DNA of 64,000 bases. It comes from Hungatella effluvii (lineage in GTDB: Bacteria; Bacillota; Clostridia; Lachnospirales; Lachnospiraceae). Where the stretch lies: positions 1-64,000 of the forward strand of contig NZ_QJKD01000002.1 in assembly GCF_003201875.1 (NCBI RefSeq), in the 5' to 3' direction. How positions within the stretch are numbered: position 1 is the first letter of the stretch; every line of letters starts with the position of its first letter. Made by a program: the position numbers and the translations under genes. Below the pieces are notes generated by a model. It ran no database searches, was not told where the DNA came from, and was given only the letters and a program-made list of their open reading frames with translations. This document shows positions 52,559 to 61,340 of the stretch, one piece after another.

Positions 52559-53488
52559 ATGACTAAGAAACCAGTTCTGGTAATTATGGCAGCAGGGATG
52601 GGGAGCCGTTACGGCGGTCTTAAGCAGATTGACCCGGTAGACCCATACGGTAACAAGATCATTGACTTTTCTATTTACGATGCGGTGGAAGCCGGGTTCG
52701 AGAAGGTGGTATTCATTATTAAAAAGGCCATCGAAAAAGAGTTTAAGGAGCAGATCGGAGACCGCATGGCGAAATACGTGCAGGTGGAATACGTGTTCCA
52801 GGAGCTCGATAAGCTGCCGGAGGGCTACAGCGTACCGGAAGGCCGTGTGAAGCCATGGGGAACGGCTCATGCGATTCTGTGCTGCAAGGATGCGGTAGAC
52901 GGACCGTTTGCAGTGATCAATGCCGATGATTACTATGGCAAGAGCGCATTTAAATCCATTTATGACCAGCTGGTTGAATATTCAGACAACGAAAAGTATC
53001 AGTACACCATGGTGGGCTACAAGCTTTATAACACTTTGACGGAGAACGGACATGTGGCGCGCGGTGTCTGCACCACGGACGAGAGCAGCCATCTGGTGGA
53101 TATCCACGAGAGAACCAGAATCGAAAAGCACGGCGACATCGCGGAGTTTACAGAGGATGACGGTGCGACCTGGACGGAACTTCCGGAGGAGACCATCGTT
53201 TCCATGAATATGTGGGGCTTTACGGCCAGTGTTTTAAAGGAGATCGATGCCAGATTTGCCGCCTTCTTAGATCGTGAACTGCCAAAGAATCCGATTAAAT
53301 GCGAATATTTCCTGCCATTTGTGGTAGATGAACTGTTAAAAGAGGGGAAAGCCGACGTGACGGTGCTGAAGAGCATTGACCGCTGGTATGGAGTTACTTA
53401 TAAAGAGGACAAGGAAACGGTTGTGAACGCCATAAAGGGGCTCAAGGAAGCCGGATTCTATCCAGAAAAATTATGGGAGGAAGCGTGA
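52559..53488 (+). CDS. Sugar-phosphate nucleotidyltransferase (LnpC-like)
   Basis: 309 residues. Same family as the lone gene at 5943: nucleotide-binding MAAGMGSRYGGLKQI near residue 10 and NADDYYGK near 121. Start at 52559, 8 bases after AAGGAGG; upstream in-frame codons are not supported. The kinase gene starts within its stop codon. In bifidobacterial LnpABCD, a GlcNAc/GalNAc-1-phosphate kinase, a UTP-sugar-1-phosphate uridylyltransferase and GalE act together; the same order of activities here suggests this enzyme makes UDP-sugars from hexose or N-acetylhexosamine 1-phosphate. Substrate is inferred from context. Confidence 0.88.
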   Translation: MTKKPVLVIMAAGMGSRYGGLKQIDPVDPYGNKIIDFSIYDAVEAGFEKVVFIIKKAIEKEFKEQIGDRMAKYVQVEYVFQELDKLPEGYSVPEGRVKPWGTAHAILCCKDAVDGPFAVINADDYYGKSAFKSIYDQLVEYSDNEKYQYTMVGYKLYNTLTENGHVARGVCTTDESSHLVDIHERTRIEKHGDIAEFTEDDGATWTELPEETIVSMNMWGFTASVLKEIDARFAAFLDRELPKNPIKCEYFLPFVVDELLKEGKADVTVLKSIDRWYGVTYKEDKETVVNAIKGLKEAGFYPEKLWEEA

Positions 53489-54594
53489 TGGGAGACGCAC
53501 AGTGTGGTAAAATCAGAGAGGCCATCGACCTTTTAAGCTTTGAAGGGGAACCGATTTCCTGGGAACGTTACGGAAGCGGTCACATCAATGACACGTTTCG
53601 GCTGGTATGCAGAGACGGTGAGAAGGAGCATTTATACATACTCCAGAGAATCAACCATGAAATCTTTACCGATCCGGTGTCTCTGATGAGAAACATCGCC
53701 GGCGTCACTTCCTTCCTGCGTGAGAAAATCATCGCACAGGGCGGTGATCCGTACCGTGAGACATTAAACATCGTAAAATCCAGAGACGGCAAAGATTACG
53801 TGACAGACAGCGACGGAAATTACTGGAGAGGTTACTTATTTATCTCTGGCGCCACCTGCTTTGACAAGGTGCGCAATCCAGACGACTTCTATCAGAGCGG
53901 TAAGGCGTTCGGCCATTTCCAGCGTCAGCTGGCCGAATATCCGGCAGAAGAGCTGACGGAGACGATTGTAAACTTCCATAACACACCGGTCCGTCTGGAG
54001 ACATTTAAGAAGGCGGTGGAAGAGGATGTGTGCGGACGCGCTCATCTGGTGGAAGAGGAGATCAAGTTTGTCATGGACCGCGCCGATGAGGCCGGAGCTG
54101 CCATGAACATGCTGAAGGAAGGAACGCTTCCGCTCCGCGTAACCCACAACGATACGAAGTTAAACAATATCATGATTGACGATGTTACGGGTGAGGCCCT
54201 GTGCATCATCGATCTGGATACCATTATGCCGGGACTGTCCATTTTCGATTTCGGCGACTCCATCCGTTTCGGCGCCAATACAGCCGATGAGGATGAGCCG
54301 GATGTCAGCCTTGTTTCGCTGTCCCTTCCGCTGTATGAAATCTATACAAAGGGATTCCTGGAGGGATGCCAGGGCAGCTTAACCCAGGCGGAGCGCGATA
54401 TGCTCCCTATGGGTGCAAAACTCATGACCTTTGAATGTGGTGTGCGTTTCCTGACTGATTTCCTGCAGGGTGACACGTATTTCCGTATCAGCCGTGAGAA
54501 TCATAACCTGGACAGAACCAGAACCCAGTTCGCTCTCGTTGCCGACATGGAGAAGAAGTGGGCCGATATGGAAGCGATCGTGTGTAAATATTAA
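53488..54594 (+). CDS. N-acetylhexosamine 1-kinase-like phosphotransferase
   Basis: 368 residues. Aminoglycoside-phosphotransferase fold, related to NahK/LnpB, which phosphorylates GlcNAc or GalNAc at C1. Opening YGSGHINDTFRLV is the nucleotide-binding loop; the catalytic loop HNDTKLNNIMID (about 218-229) contains the base aspartate, and CIIDLDTIMPG (about 236-246) the metal-binding one. Start at the ATG overlapping the previous stop (TGATG) with GGAGG 6 bases before it. Sits between the nucleotidyltransferase and galE. Choline- or homoserine-kinase-like activity is possible by fold but less likely in this setting. Confidence 0.85.
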   Translation: MGDAQCGKIREAIDLLSFEGEPISWERYGSGHINDTFRLVCRDGEKEHLYILQRINHEIFTDPVSLMRNIAGVTSFLREKIIAQGGDPYRETLNIVKSRDGKDYVTDSDGNYWRGYLFISGATCFDKVRNPDDFYQSGKAFGHFQRQLAEYPAEELTETIVNFHNTPVRLETFKKAVEEDVCGRAHLVEEEIKFVMDRADEAGAAMNMLKEGTLPLRVTHNDTKLNNIMIDDVTGEALCIIDLDTIMPGLSIFDFGDSIRFGANTADEDEPDVSLVSLSLPLYEIYTKGFLEGCQGSLTQAERDMLPMGAKLMTFECGVRFLTDFLQGDTYFRISRENHNLDRTRTQFALVADMEKKWADMEAIVCKY

Positions 54595-54614
54595 GGATAT
54601 CAGGAGGAAAATAA

Positions 54615-55631
54615 ATGAGAATTTTAGTGACCGGAGGCGCCGGATATATCGGAAGCCATACATGTGTGGAGCTGTTGAATCAGGGACAGGAAGTCGTTGT
54701 TGTCGATAATTTATGCAACTCTTCAGAGGAATCCTTAAACCGGGTAAAACAGATTACAGGAAAAGACGTGACCTTCTATAAGGCAGATTTACTGGATAAG
54801 GCTGCTATGGAGGAGATCTTCAGCAAAGAGACAATCGATGCGGTGATCCATTTCGCCGGCTTAAAGGCAGTAGGCGAATCCGTGGCAAAGCCGCTGGAAT
54901 ATTACCATAACAATATTACCGGCACGCTCGTTCTGTGTGACGTGATGAGAAACCATGGCGTGAAGAAGATCATTTTCAGCTCCTCTGCCACCGTATACGG
55001 AGACCCGGCGTTCGTTCCAATCACCGAGGACTGCCCGAAGGGAAAGATTACCAATCCATACGGCCAGACGAAGAGTATGCTGGAGCAGATTCTGACTGAT
55101 TTACATACCGCGGATCCGGAATGGAGCGTGATTTTACTCCGCTACTTCAATCCGGTGGGAGCTCATAAGAGCGGTCTGATCGGAGAAGATCCGGCAGGTA
55201 TTCCGAACAATTTAACTCCATACATCACCCAGGTTGCCGTAGGCAAACTGAAGGAAGTGGGCGTATTCGGCAATGACTACGATACACCGGATGGAACGGG
55301 TGTCCGTGACTATATTCACGTCGTGGATCTGGCCATCGGCCACGTAAAGGCAGTCGATAAACTGGCTCAGTCCGAGCCGGACGTACGTATCTACAATCTG
55401 GGAACCGGCAAGGGCTTCAGCGTGCTTCAGATGATCGAGGCATTCTCCAAAGCCTGCGGAAAACAGATTCCATATGCAATCAAACCAAGAAGACCTGGTG
55501 ATATCGCCGAGTGCTACGCGGATGCTGCACTTGCTAAGAAGGAACTGGGCTGGGAAGCAGAAAGAGGAATTGACGAGATGTGCGAGGATTCCTGGAGATG
55601 GCAGTCCAATAATCCGAACGGATACAGATAA
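54615..55631 (+). CDS. galE: UDP-glucose 4-epimerase
   Basis: 338 residues. Interconverts UDP-glucose and UDP-galactose (some also the N-acetyl forms). NAD-binding [12 protein letters not shown] (about 5-16), catalytic SSSATVYG (about 122-129) and YGQTK (about 149-153) with the Tyr and Lys of the short-chain dehydrogenase mechanism. Length is standard. AGGAGG precedes the ATG by 7 bases. Last gene of the cassette; a terminator follows directly. Confidence 0.96.
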   Translation: MRILVTGGAGYIGSHTCVELLNQGQEVVVVDNLCNSSEESLNRVKQITGKDVTFYKADLLDKAAMEEIFSKETIDAVIHFAGLKAVGESVAKPLEYYHNNITGTLVLCDVMRNHGVKKIIFSSSATVYGDPAFVPITEDCPKGKITNPYGQTKSMLEQILTDLHTADPEWSVILLRYFNPVGAHKSGLIGEDPAGIPNNLTPYITQVAVGKLKEVGVFGNDYDTPDGTGVRDYIHVVDLAIGHVKAVDKLAQSEPDVRIYNLGTGKGFSVLQMIEAFSKACGKQIPYAIKPRRPGDIAECYADAALAKKELGWEAERGIDEMCEDSWRWQSNNPNGYR

Positions 55632-55636
55632 GATTG

Positions 55637-55670
55637 ATCCCGGGAAGAAGAGATTCTTCCCGGGATATTT
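55637..55670 (+). terminator. galE terminator
   Basis: A perfect 13-bp stem ATCCCGGGAAGAA with TTCTTCCCGGGAT and a GAGA tetraloop, followed by ATTTATT. Confidence 0.85.
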
Positions 55671-55688
55671 ATTCCCGCGAGCAACGAG

Positions 55689-57122
55689 TCAGGTGGGCGC
55701 GCTTGCGGGTGATCGTGACGGATTTTTCAGGCTGTTATACCACGCCTCGACTTCTCCCGGCGTTTTGCTGTTGATAAAAACGGTGTATTCCGGCAGATGA
55801 ATGGCCAGTATAGGCTGGACATTCCTGTAAATATAGAGCCGGCACTCACCAGTCTGATTCCCGTAGAATTTGCCGAGAAGATAGTCGTTAGTGGCTGCGC
55901 CATTGGTCCGGCGGAGCGGTTCTTCCGGAAGGCTGTCGAGGAGCTCTGCCTCCAGAATATCGTCTCTGGAAAAGGAGATATCATACATCCCTGCGGTTAC
56001 CTCCACGTTGGCGCCGCGGAGGGAAAGCTGCGGCTGCACAAAATCCATCCGCACAAAGACGGCGCAGATCCAGACGAGGAGAAGGACGGTCCCCGCCGTT
56101 ATGGTGCCGGTTATGGCTTTTGCAGCCGGTTTGGCCATGTTCATGCTGAAGTTGGCGCTGCACATCCGGTCCTGAACGAAGAAACGTTTATCGTCAGGAT
56201 TGCTGTACCAGCCATTTTTCCAGTACAGGTCATCGTCTACCAGGAGCGGTGAGCGGTCGGCGGACAGGATATCATTCCGTTTATTTTCCAGCCACAGGAT
56301 GGCGGCGGTAATCAGCACGATTACGGTGATCTGAATGGCCAGGAAGAGGAAGAATTCCAGTGTAGTTGTCGAACCGCGTACGGCCAGTGGAATCAGCAGA
56401 ATGGCCATGGAGAGAAGCAGGAGGTAATTGGAAGCGATCCACATCCCGGACCAGACACGCTTCGTTAAACGGTTGACTGCCAGATTGATCTTACTGTCAT
56501 TGCTGTATACCACGTTTTCCCGGTGACTGTACCAGACGTGTACGGACCAGAACATCGCTTCCGTGAGAAGAACCGCGCCCGGTAAAAGAAAGCGCAGATA
56601 GCTGTCTCCGAAATATTCCCGGAGATGAGGAAGGAAAAACAGCGCCAGGATGCTGGCCAGAATTACCGGTAAGTGCCACCAGTGGGAAAACGGCAGCTTT
56701 TCAGACACGGAGGAGACTGAGGTATCCACGATCACCGTCCGGACGGGCTCGCCTACAATCCATTTCTTTGATACTTTCAGGTCATACATGCGGCGGTGGG
56801 CAAAAAACAGGAGCCCCATGGACACGATGCAGAATTCCAGGAGCCAGAGTGTCCAAACGATCATAAAGATGGAAAGATGTCCCAGGGAGAGAAGCGCGGC
56901 TCCCGTTCCTGCCACCAGATTGATGATGTAAAAATTCCGGTTTGCTTTCCTGTAATGAGCGGTCAATGCAGCGGTGCCTTCATCCAGAACCGCCGATTCC
57001 GGGACATGGACACCGAATATCATGCCTTCCCGGTAGCGGTGTTTTCCACCGTAAACTGCGGCAAAGATTCCCACGATGCTCCAATCTGTGATTAAGAAAA
57101 TGACTAATAGCGCAATATCCAT
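55689..57122 (-). CDS. DUF5808-type multi-pass membrane protein
   Basis: 477 residues. About nine membrane segments: a start MDIALLVIFLITDWSIVGIFAAV, pairs near 65-110, 155-200 and 228-280, and a last one near 353-372. The cytoplasmic or surface piece DDDLYWKNGWYSNPDDKRFFV (about 315-335) matches the DUF5808 pattern. The last 90 residues form a soluble PH-like domain (GMYDISFSRDDILEAELLDSLPEEPLRRTNG). Such proteins are often paired with YtrA-type GntR regulators, as here. Role unknown, possibly envelope-stress or antibiotic-related. Start follows CGGAGGACAG. Confidence 0.85.
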   Translation of the reverse strand: MDIALLVIFLITDWSIVGIFAAVYGGKHRYREGMIFGVHVPESAVLDEGTAALTAHYRKANRNFYIINLVAGTGAALLSLGHLSIFMIVWTLWLLEFCIVSMGLLFFAHRRMYDLKVSKKWIVGEPVRTVIVDTSVSSVSEKLPFSHWWHLPVILASILALFFLPHLREYFGDSYLRFLLPGAVLLTEAMFWSVHVWYSHRENVVYSNDSKINLAVNRLTKRVWSGMWIASNYLLLLSMAILLIPLAVRGSTTTLEFFLFLAIQITVIVLITAAILWLENKRNDILSADRSPLLVDDDLYWKNGWYSNPDDKRFFVQDRMCSANFSMNMAKPAAKAITGTITAGTVLLLVWICAVFVRMDFVQPQLSLRGANVEVTAGMYDISFSRDDILEAELLDSLPEEPLRRTNGAATNDYLLGKFYGNQTGECRLYIYRNVQPILAIHLPEYTVFINSKTPGEVEAWYNSLKNPSRSPASAPT

Positions 57123-57150
57123 GTCTGTCCTCCGTTGTTTCTGTCAGTGC

Positions 57151-57216
57151 CCTTATGAATGTGTCTTTATGAGCGTATCCTTATGAATGTGTCCTTATGA
57201 GTGTATCTTTATGATG
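57151..57216. repeat. 14-bp tandem repeats at the end of the GntR gene
   Basis: Four and a half copies of a 14-base unit CCTTATGAATGTGT and variants lie at 57151-57164, 57165-57178, 57179-57192, 57193-57206 and 57207-57216. The array begins after the membrane protein start region and runs into the last bases of the GntR gene, including its stop codon. Confidence 0.85.
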
Positions 57217-57598
57217 GCTCGATCGCCGGTTCCATATGCGCAAAAATTTCTTCGCAGATCGTCAGAAATTCCTTCTTATCCATTCCCTTTAAGCAGGCTT
57301 CGGCTCCGATCAACTCCAGCTCTTCCTTTAGTTTTTCGCGGTACTGTAAAGTCGTGTCCTTCATCGGACGCACGGTCGCGCCGTTTCTCCGGTCTATCTC
57401 GATAAAACCTTCCGCACGGAGAATCTGATAAGTCTTGTTTACCGTCATAGTGTTGACGCCCGCATCGAGGGCCAGCTGACGTACCGTAGGAAGCTTTTCA
57501 CCGACTTTCAGTTCCCCTTTTCCGATTCCGGTAACAATCTGGTTCCGCAGCTGGACGTAGATAGGGACAGTGCTGGCCGTGTTCAGACGAATAATCAT
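57209..57598 (-). CDS. GntR-family regulator, YtrA type
   Basis: 129 residues. Winged helix (about 10-80: VPIYVQLRNQIVTGIGKGELKVGEKLPTVRQLALDAGVN and TVNKTYQILRAEGFIEIDRRNGATV), then a short helical dimerisation tail of about 45 residues, the YtrA layout. AAAGGAGG lies 7 bases before the ATG. It precedes the DUF5808 gene and a 20-bp palindrome covers its own promoter, so it most likely represses itself and its neighbour. YtrA regulators usually respond to cell-wall antibiotics, but the signal here is unknown. Confidence 0.9.
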   Translation of the reverse strand: MIIRLNTASTVPIYVQLRNQIVTGIGKGELKVGEKLPTVRQLALDAGVNTMTVNKTYQILRAEGFIEIDRRNGATVRPMKDTTLQYREKLKEELELIGAEACLKGMDKKEFLTICEEIFAHMEPAIEPS

Positions 57599-57617
57599 GG
57601 AATTACCTCCTTTCTGA

Positions 57618-57669
57618 AATAAGTATTATTTGTATTATATATAGTAATACAAATAATACTTATTGTCAA
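57618..57669 (-). promoter_or_regulatory. GntR promoter with a 20-bp palindromic operator
   Basis: A perfect 20-bp inverted repeat (57618-57637 with 57645-57664, AATAAGTATTATTTGTATTA) surrounds a 7-base centre. On the minus strand TTGACA (57669-57664) and TACTAT (57646-57641) are 17 bases apart, so the operator covers spacer, -10 and start site. Binding of the YtrA-type protein would block transcription. Confidence 0.85.
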
Positions 57670-57679
57670 TAGAAACAGA

Positions 57680-57709
57680 AATGGCCGCCGGACAATTCCG
57701 ACGGCCATT
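57680..57709 (-). terminator. Terminator of the DHH phosphoesterase gene
   Basis: A 12-bp stem AATGGCCGCCGG with its complement at 57698-57709 (one mismatch) and a 6-base loop, 10 bases past the stop. Only a weak T-rich tail (TCTGTTTCTATT) follows on the minus strand. It separates the gene from the GntR promoter. Confidence 0.7.
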
Positions 57710-57719
57710 CGTATGACTG

Positions 57720-58637
57720 TTACAGGGTTGGATAAACCAGTTCGTGCAGGAGTTTAGGAAGCTGTTCCTCCATGTTTTCATCGCCAAACTGGCAGGTGCC
57801 GACGTTCTTGTGACCGCCGCCGCCGTATTTTAACATCAGGCTTCCGACATCAAGAGACGCGGTACGGTTTAAGACGCTGTAACCGACTGCGACAGAGCAG
57901 CCGATACCGCCCTTTCCATTGACGATCCATGCGGAAATATTCTGCTCCGGATACATGCTGTAGATCAGGAAACGGTTGCCCGTATAGATGGGATCGACTC
58001 CCCGCAGGTCTGAGATGATCACATCCTGTTCCACTCTGGTATGTTTGGCAATCATGGCCATGAATTTCTCTGTCTGCTCAAAATAGACCTCGATCCGCTC
58101 CTGTACATCCGGAAGATTTAAGATTTCCTCGGTGTTCATGGTGCGGCAGGCGTCGATCAAACGCTCCATTAACTGGTAGTTGGAGATCGTAAAGTTCCTC
58201 CAGCGTCCCAGGCCGGTTCTCGGGTCCATCAGAAAGCCGATCAGTATCCATCCCTTCGGATTCTGGATTTCATCGATGGTGAGGTGACCGGAGTCCACCT
58301 TGTCCACGGCCTCCATCATCTCATTAAAATGAGAGAAACGCTCATTTCCGCCGTAGTATTCGTATATAATCCTGGCACAGGAAGGGGCCAGACGGCTCTC
58401 TCCTTTGTATTTGCCTTCCAGCTCGAGCCTCTCGAACTCGCTGGAATGATGGTCGAACCAAAGGCCGCAGCCTTCTACAAAGGGGACATTTGCCAGACAG
58501 TCATCCTCTGTGATCTCGACGAGACCGTCCTGTAAGTCCTTCGGATGAGCAAATTTCCAATGGTCGATGACGCCTGCCTCTTTTAGAAGAGCGCCGCAGA
58601 CGAGACCATCAAAGTCAGAACGTGTTACTAATCTCAT
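57720..58637 (-). CDS. DHH-family phosphoesterase
   Basis: 305 residues. DHH domain with VTRSDFDGLVCGALL at the start (D8 and D10) and the motif GLWFDHHSSEF (about 57-67) whose D-H-H binds manganese. The C-terminal DHHA1 domain carries the GGGGHKNVGTCQF motif (about 272-284). Related proteins hydrolyse polyphosphate, pAp, short RNA or cyclic dinucleotide products. Start at 58637 with AGGAGG 9 bases before it; the ATG at 58664 lacks a ribosome-binding site. Stand-alone gene, opposite to metK. Confidence 0.88.
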   Translation of the reverse strand: MRLVTRSDFDGLVCGALLKEAGVIDHWKFAHPKDLQDGLVEITEDDCLANVPFVEGCGLWFDHHSSEFERLELEGKYKGESRLAPSCARIIYEYYGGNERFSHFNEMMEAVDKVDSGHLTIDEIQNPKGWILIGFLMDPRTGLGRWRNFTISNYQLMERLIDACRTMNTEEILNLPDVQERIEVYFEQTEKFMAMIAKHTRVEQDVIISDLRGVDPIYTGNRFLIYSMYPEQNISAWIVNGKGGIGCSVAVGYSVLNRTASLDVGSLMLKYGGGGHKNVGTCQFGDENMEEQLPKLLHELVYPTL

Positions 58638-58845
58638 GGTTTCATTTCCTCCTGCTTTTGACATTTTCGTACATTTTATGTAATTACTGCCTCTATCATA
58701 TCACTTTTGAGGGCAGTTGAACAGTGAATAAAAAAGTTTGCTTCCTATGGAAAATGCTTGACAAGGCTCTTTTCATACGATAATATTAATATCGCAACAG
58801 AAGTAACAGGAAACAGAATAACAATTGAAAAGTACGTAATATCCC

Positions 58846-58971
58846 TTATTCAGAGTGATGGAGATAAAAGGATCTGTGAAGTCACGGCAACCCCGGCCTG
58901 AATGGCGCACATTGGTGTGCAGTCAGGAGAGGGCGGAAGGTGCCAACCTGAGCGAGAAATCGAGCAATAAG
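58846..58971 (+). ncRNA. SAM-I (S-box) riboswitch aptamer
   Basis: P1 pairs CTTATT (58846-58851) with AATAAG (58966-58971). Between them are the family's conserved elements: CAGAGTGATGGAG, CTGTGAAGTCACGGCAACC (kink and pseudoknot region), a P3 arm around GGCGCACATTGGTGTGC, AAGGTGCCAACCTG and GAGCGAGAAATCGAGC (P4). It binds S-adenosylmethionine and turns off metK by allowing the terminator just downstream to form. Confidence 0.95.
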
Positions 58972-58993
58972 AGGATTTGATACATGATTTATC

Positions 58994-59024
58994 AAGTCCG
59001 CATTGCTGCGGGCTTTTCTTTTTG
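58994..59024 (+). terminator. Expression-platform terminator of the SAM riboswitch
   Basis: AAGTCCGCA (58994-59002) pairs with TGCGGGCTT (59007-59015, one G-T pair), followed by TTCTTTTTG. Placed 23 bases after the aptamer, as usual for S-box attenuation. Confidence 0.9.
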
Positions 59025-59120
59025 TTATTCCCGCGGGCAGCGAGCCAAAGTCAAGCTTGTTTGAATTTGGCGACTGCCGCGAGGGTCAGAAAACCGGCAG
59101 CTGGCTGCAGGTTTTCTGAC
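59025..59120. other. Structured element between riboswitch and metK
   Basis: Contains an imperfect stem CCCGCGGGCAG / CTGCCGCGAGG (59030-59040, 59074-59084) enclosing GCCAAA/TTTGGC (59044-59049, 59066-59071), then a perfect 11-bp stem GTCAGAAAACC / GGTTTTCTGAC (59085-59095, 59110-59120). The first 23 bases match 55669-55691 after galE at 20 positions. Not part of the known SAM-I architecture. Confidence 0.6.
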
Positions 59121-59151
59121 TCCCCCATGTACATAAGGAGGAAATGACAAC

Positions 59152-60339
59152 ATGGAAAAATTATTATTTACATCCGAGTCCGTGACGGAAGGCCATCCGG
59201 ACAAAATGTGCGACCAGATTTCCGATGCGATTCTGGACGAGATGTTAAAGCAGGACCCGATGAGCCGTGTGGCCTGTGAGACTTGCTGTACCACAGGTCT
59301 TGTACTGGTTATGGGTGAGGTGACCACTCACGCATACGTGGATATCCAGAAGGTAGTCCGCGAGACGATTCGCCAGATCGGCTATGACCGCGCGAAATAC
59401 GGCTTTGACTGCGATACCTGCGGTGTGGTCGTATCCCTGGACGAACAGTCCCCGGATATCGCTATGGGCGTAAACAAGGCTCTGGAAGCGAAGGAACACA
59501 CGATGTCTGAGGCTGAGCTGGATGCAATCGGTGCCGGCGACCAGGGCATGATGTTCGGTTTTGCCAGCAATGAGACGGAAGAGTATATGCCTTATCCGAT
59601 CGCCCTGGCTCACAAACTGGCACTCCAGCTGACGAAGGTGCGCAAAGACGGCACGTTAAAGTACCTGCGTCCGGATGGAAAGACTCAGGTTACGGTGGAA
59701 TACGATCAGAATGGCCGTCCGATTCGTCTGGAAGCAGTGGTTTTATCAACCCAGCACGACGAGGCCGTTACTCAGGAGCAGATTCACAAGGATATCAAAG
59801 AGTATGTATTTGACGCCATTATCCCGGCTGATATGATCGATGAGGAGACCAAGTTCTTCATCAACCCGACAGGACGTTTCGTTATCGGCGGACCGCAGGG
59901 AGACAGCGGACTGACAGGAAGAAAGATCATCGTGGACAGCTACGGCGGATATGCGCGCCACGGCGGCGGCGCCTTCTCCGGTAAGGACTGCACCAAGGTA
60001 GACCGTTCAGCGGCCTACGCGGCCCGCTACGTGGCTAAAAACATGGTGGCCGCAGGTCTGGCGGATAAATGCGAGATTCAGTTGTCCTATGCCATTGGTG
60101 TGGCACATCCGACTTCCATCATGGTGGATACGTTCGGAACGGGTAAGTTAAGCGACGACAAACTGGTTGAGATCATCCGTGAAAACTTTGACCTCCGTCC
60201 GGCGGGAATTATCCGCATGCTCGATCTTCGCAGACCGCTTTACAAGCAGACTGCCGCATACGGACATTTCGGAAGAAATGATCTGGATCTGCCGTGGGAG
60301 AAGCTGGATAAGGTGGAGCTATTGAAGAAGTATTTATAA
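59152..60339 (+). CDS. metK: S-adenosylmethionine synthetase
   Basis: 395 residues. Makes S-adenosylmethionine from methionine and ATP. N-terminal [25 protein letters not shown] contains the ATP-binding histidine; the signatures [12 protein letters not shown] (about 121-132) and GGGAFSGKD (about 266-274, phosphate loop) are intact, and length is standard. AAGGAGG lies about 9 bases before the ATG. Controlled by the SAM-I riboswitch upstream. Confidence 0.98.
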   Translation: MEKLLFTSESVTEGHPDKMCDQISDAILDEMLKQDPMSRVACETCCTTGLVLVMGEVTTHAYVDIQKVVRETIRQIGYDRAKYGFDCDTCGVVVSLDEQSPDIAMGVNKALEAKEHTMSEAELDAIGAGDQGMMFGFASNETEEYMPYPIALAHKLALQLTKVRKDGTLKYLRPDGKTQVTVEYDQNGRPIRLEAVVLSTQHDEAVTQEQIHKDIKEYVFDAIIPADMIDEETKFFINPTGRFVIGGPQGDSGLTGRKIIVDSYGGYARHGGGAFSGKDCTKVDRSAAYAARYVAKNMVAAGLADKCEIQLSYAIGVAHPTSIMVDTFGTGKLSDDKLVEIIRENFDLRPAGIIRMLDLRRPLYKQTAAYGHFGRNDLDLPWEKLDKVELLKKYL

Positions 60340-60395
60340 AGGGAATAACGCGATCACTCCGGTGTCCGGCCGGGGTGGGAAATTAGTGAGAAAAG

Positions 60396-60460
60396 ACAGG
60401 TGAGAAAGAATTGGCAAAGCGTCTCAAAGCGCTTGAAAGATTCCTTTTCACCTGTTTTTT
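60396..60460 (+). terminator. metK terminator
   Basis: ACAGGTGAGAAAGAA (60396-60410) pairs with TTCCTTTTCACCTGT (60441-60455) with two mismatched or wobble positions; the 30-base loop can form an inner AAGCG/CGCTT stem. TTTTTT follows. Confidence 0.85.
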
Positions 60461-60625
60461 GTGTGATAATCCGTATGGGCCTGACAAGTGACTATCCTCC
60501 CGAGCGCCGCCGCGTGACTTTCCGCCATGAATATGTTATAGTCAGCTCAACAGATTATTAGGGGAAAATAAGGGATACATGAGCGTACAAGGACGCATGG
60601 TATCCATGAGAATGGAGGAATCGCT

Positions 60626-61288
60626 ATGGGCTGTGATATACATCTTTTTGCAGAAGGGTATACCGCTGATGTTCGTAACAACGCGCTCCGGAACAGGGGA
60701 CCCGGTAACCGGCGCTGGAAGAACATCGAACACTGGTATCGGGACGATGTGTGGGCGGATTTAAGGATTCAGGGCGATGGCGGCTTCAGCCGTCGTGATT
60801 TGATCGATGGGCACCGCGATTATGGGTTGTTTTATCTGCTGGCCGGAGTCCGGGGAGAAGAGGAGGAAATCTCCTGGCCCCCGATTGCGAAGCCGCGAGG
60901 CCTGCCGGAGCAGATGGACGAACTGGTTTTTCGGTATGAGACAGACGAGATGGAGATCGGAAGCATTGACTGCCACGATCTCTCCTGGCTGACGCTGAGA
61001 GAACTGAAGGAAAGCGGTTACGGAGGACGATTGCCGTTAAAAGGCTGGGTCAGGGAAGATGAATATGAGAAAATGCTGGAGTTTGATGCGGCTGGTAAAC
61101 CTTACCAGCTGGCGTTCTGTGATGAAAAGAGCAGGGAGACACCGGAGGCCGGGCTGGTCTACCGGGAATGGCTGGGGTACTTAAATCTGAACCTGACCAT
61201 GCTGATCAGCCGGCTGGAGGCGCTGAAAGAGGAGTGGAGAATCAAAAGTGACGATGAGGTACGCATCGTGTTCTGGTTTGACAATTAG
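60626..61288 (+). CDS. 'MGCDIH' family hypothetical protein
   Basis: 220 residues. Begins MGCDIHLFAEGYTADVRNN, a start shared by a widespread family of unknown function in bacteria and phages (for example proteins opening MGCDIHxxxE). Other visible features are DGHRDYGLFYLLAGVR (about 61-76) and GSIDCHDLSWLTLRELKE (about 111-128), both rich in conserved-looking D, H and C, which could bind metal. No signal peptide. ATGGAGGAA precedes the ATG by 7 bases. Phage relatives hint at mobility, but base composition is like the neighbours. Function not known. Confidence 0.75.
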   Translation: MGCDIHLFAEGYTADVRNNALRNRGPGNRRWKNIEHWYRDDVWADLRIQGDGGFSRRDLIDGHRDYGLFYLLAGVRGEEEEISWPPIAKPRGLPEQMDELVFRYETDEMEIGSIDCHDLSWLTLRELKESGYGGRLPLKGWVREDEYEKMLEFDAAGKPYQLAFCDEKSRETPEAGLVYREWLGYLNLNLTMLISRLEALKEEWRIKSDDEVRIVFWFDN

Positions 61289-61340
61289 AGAAAGGCCCGC
61301 AATTCAGACGGAACTGGAGCTGGATGACGGAGCCGTGAGA

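Noticed and set aside
60411..60440. CcpA cre-like site near AAAGCGCTT downstream of metK
   Set aside because: It lies in the loop of the metK terminator, not near a promoter, and does not match the cre consensus well.
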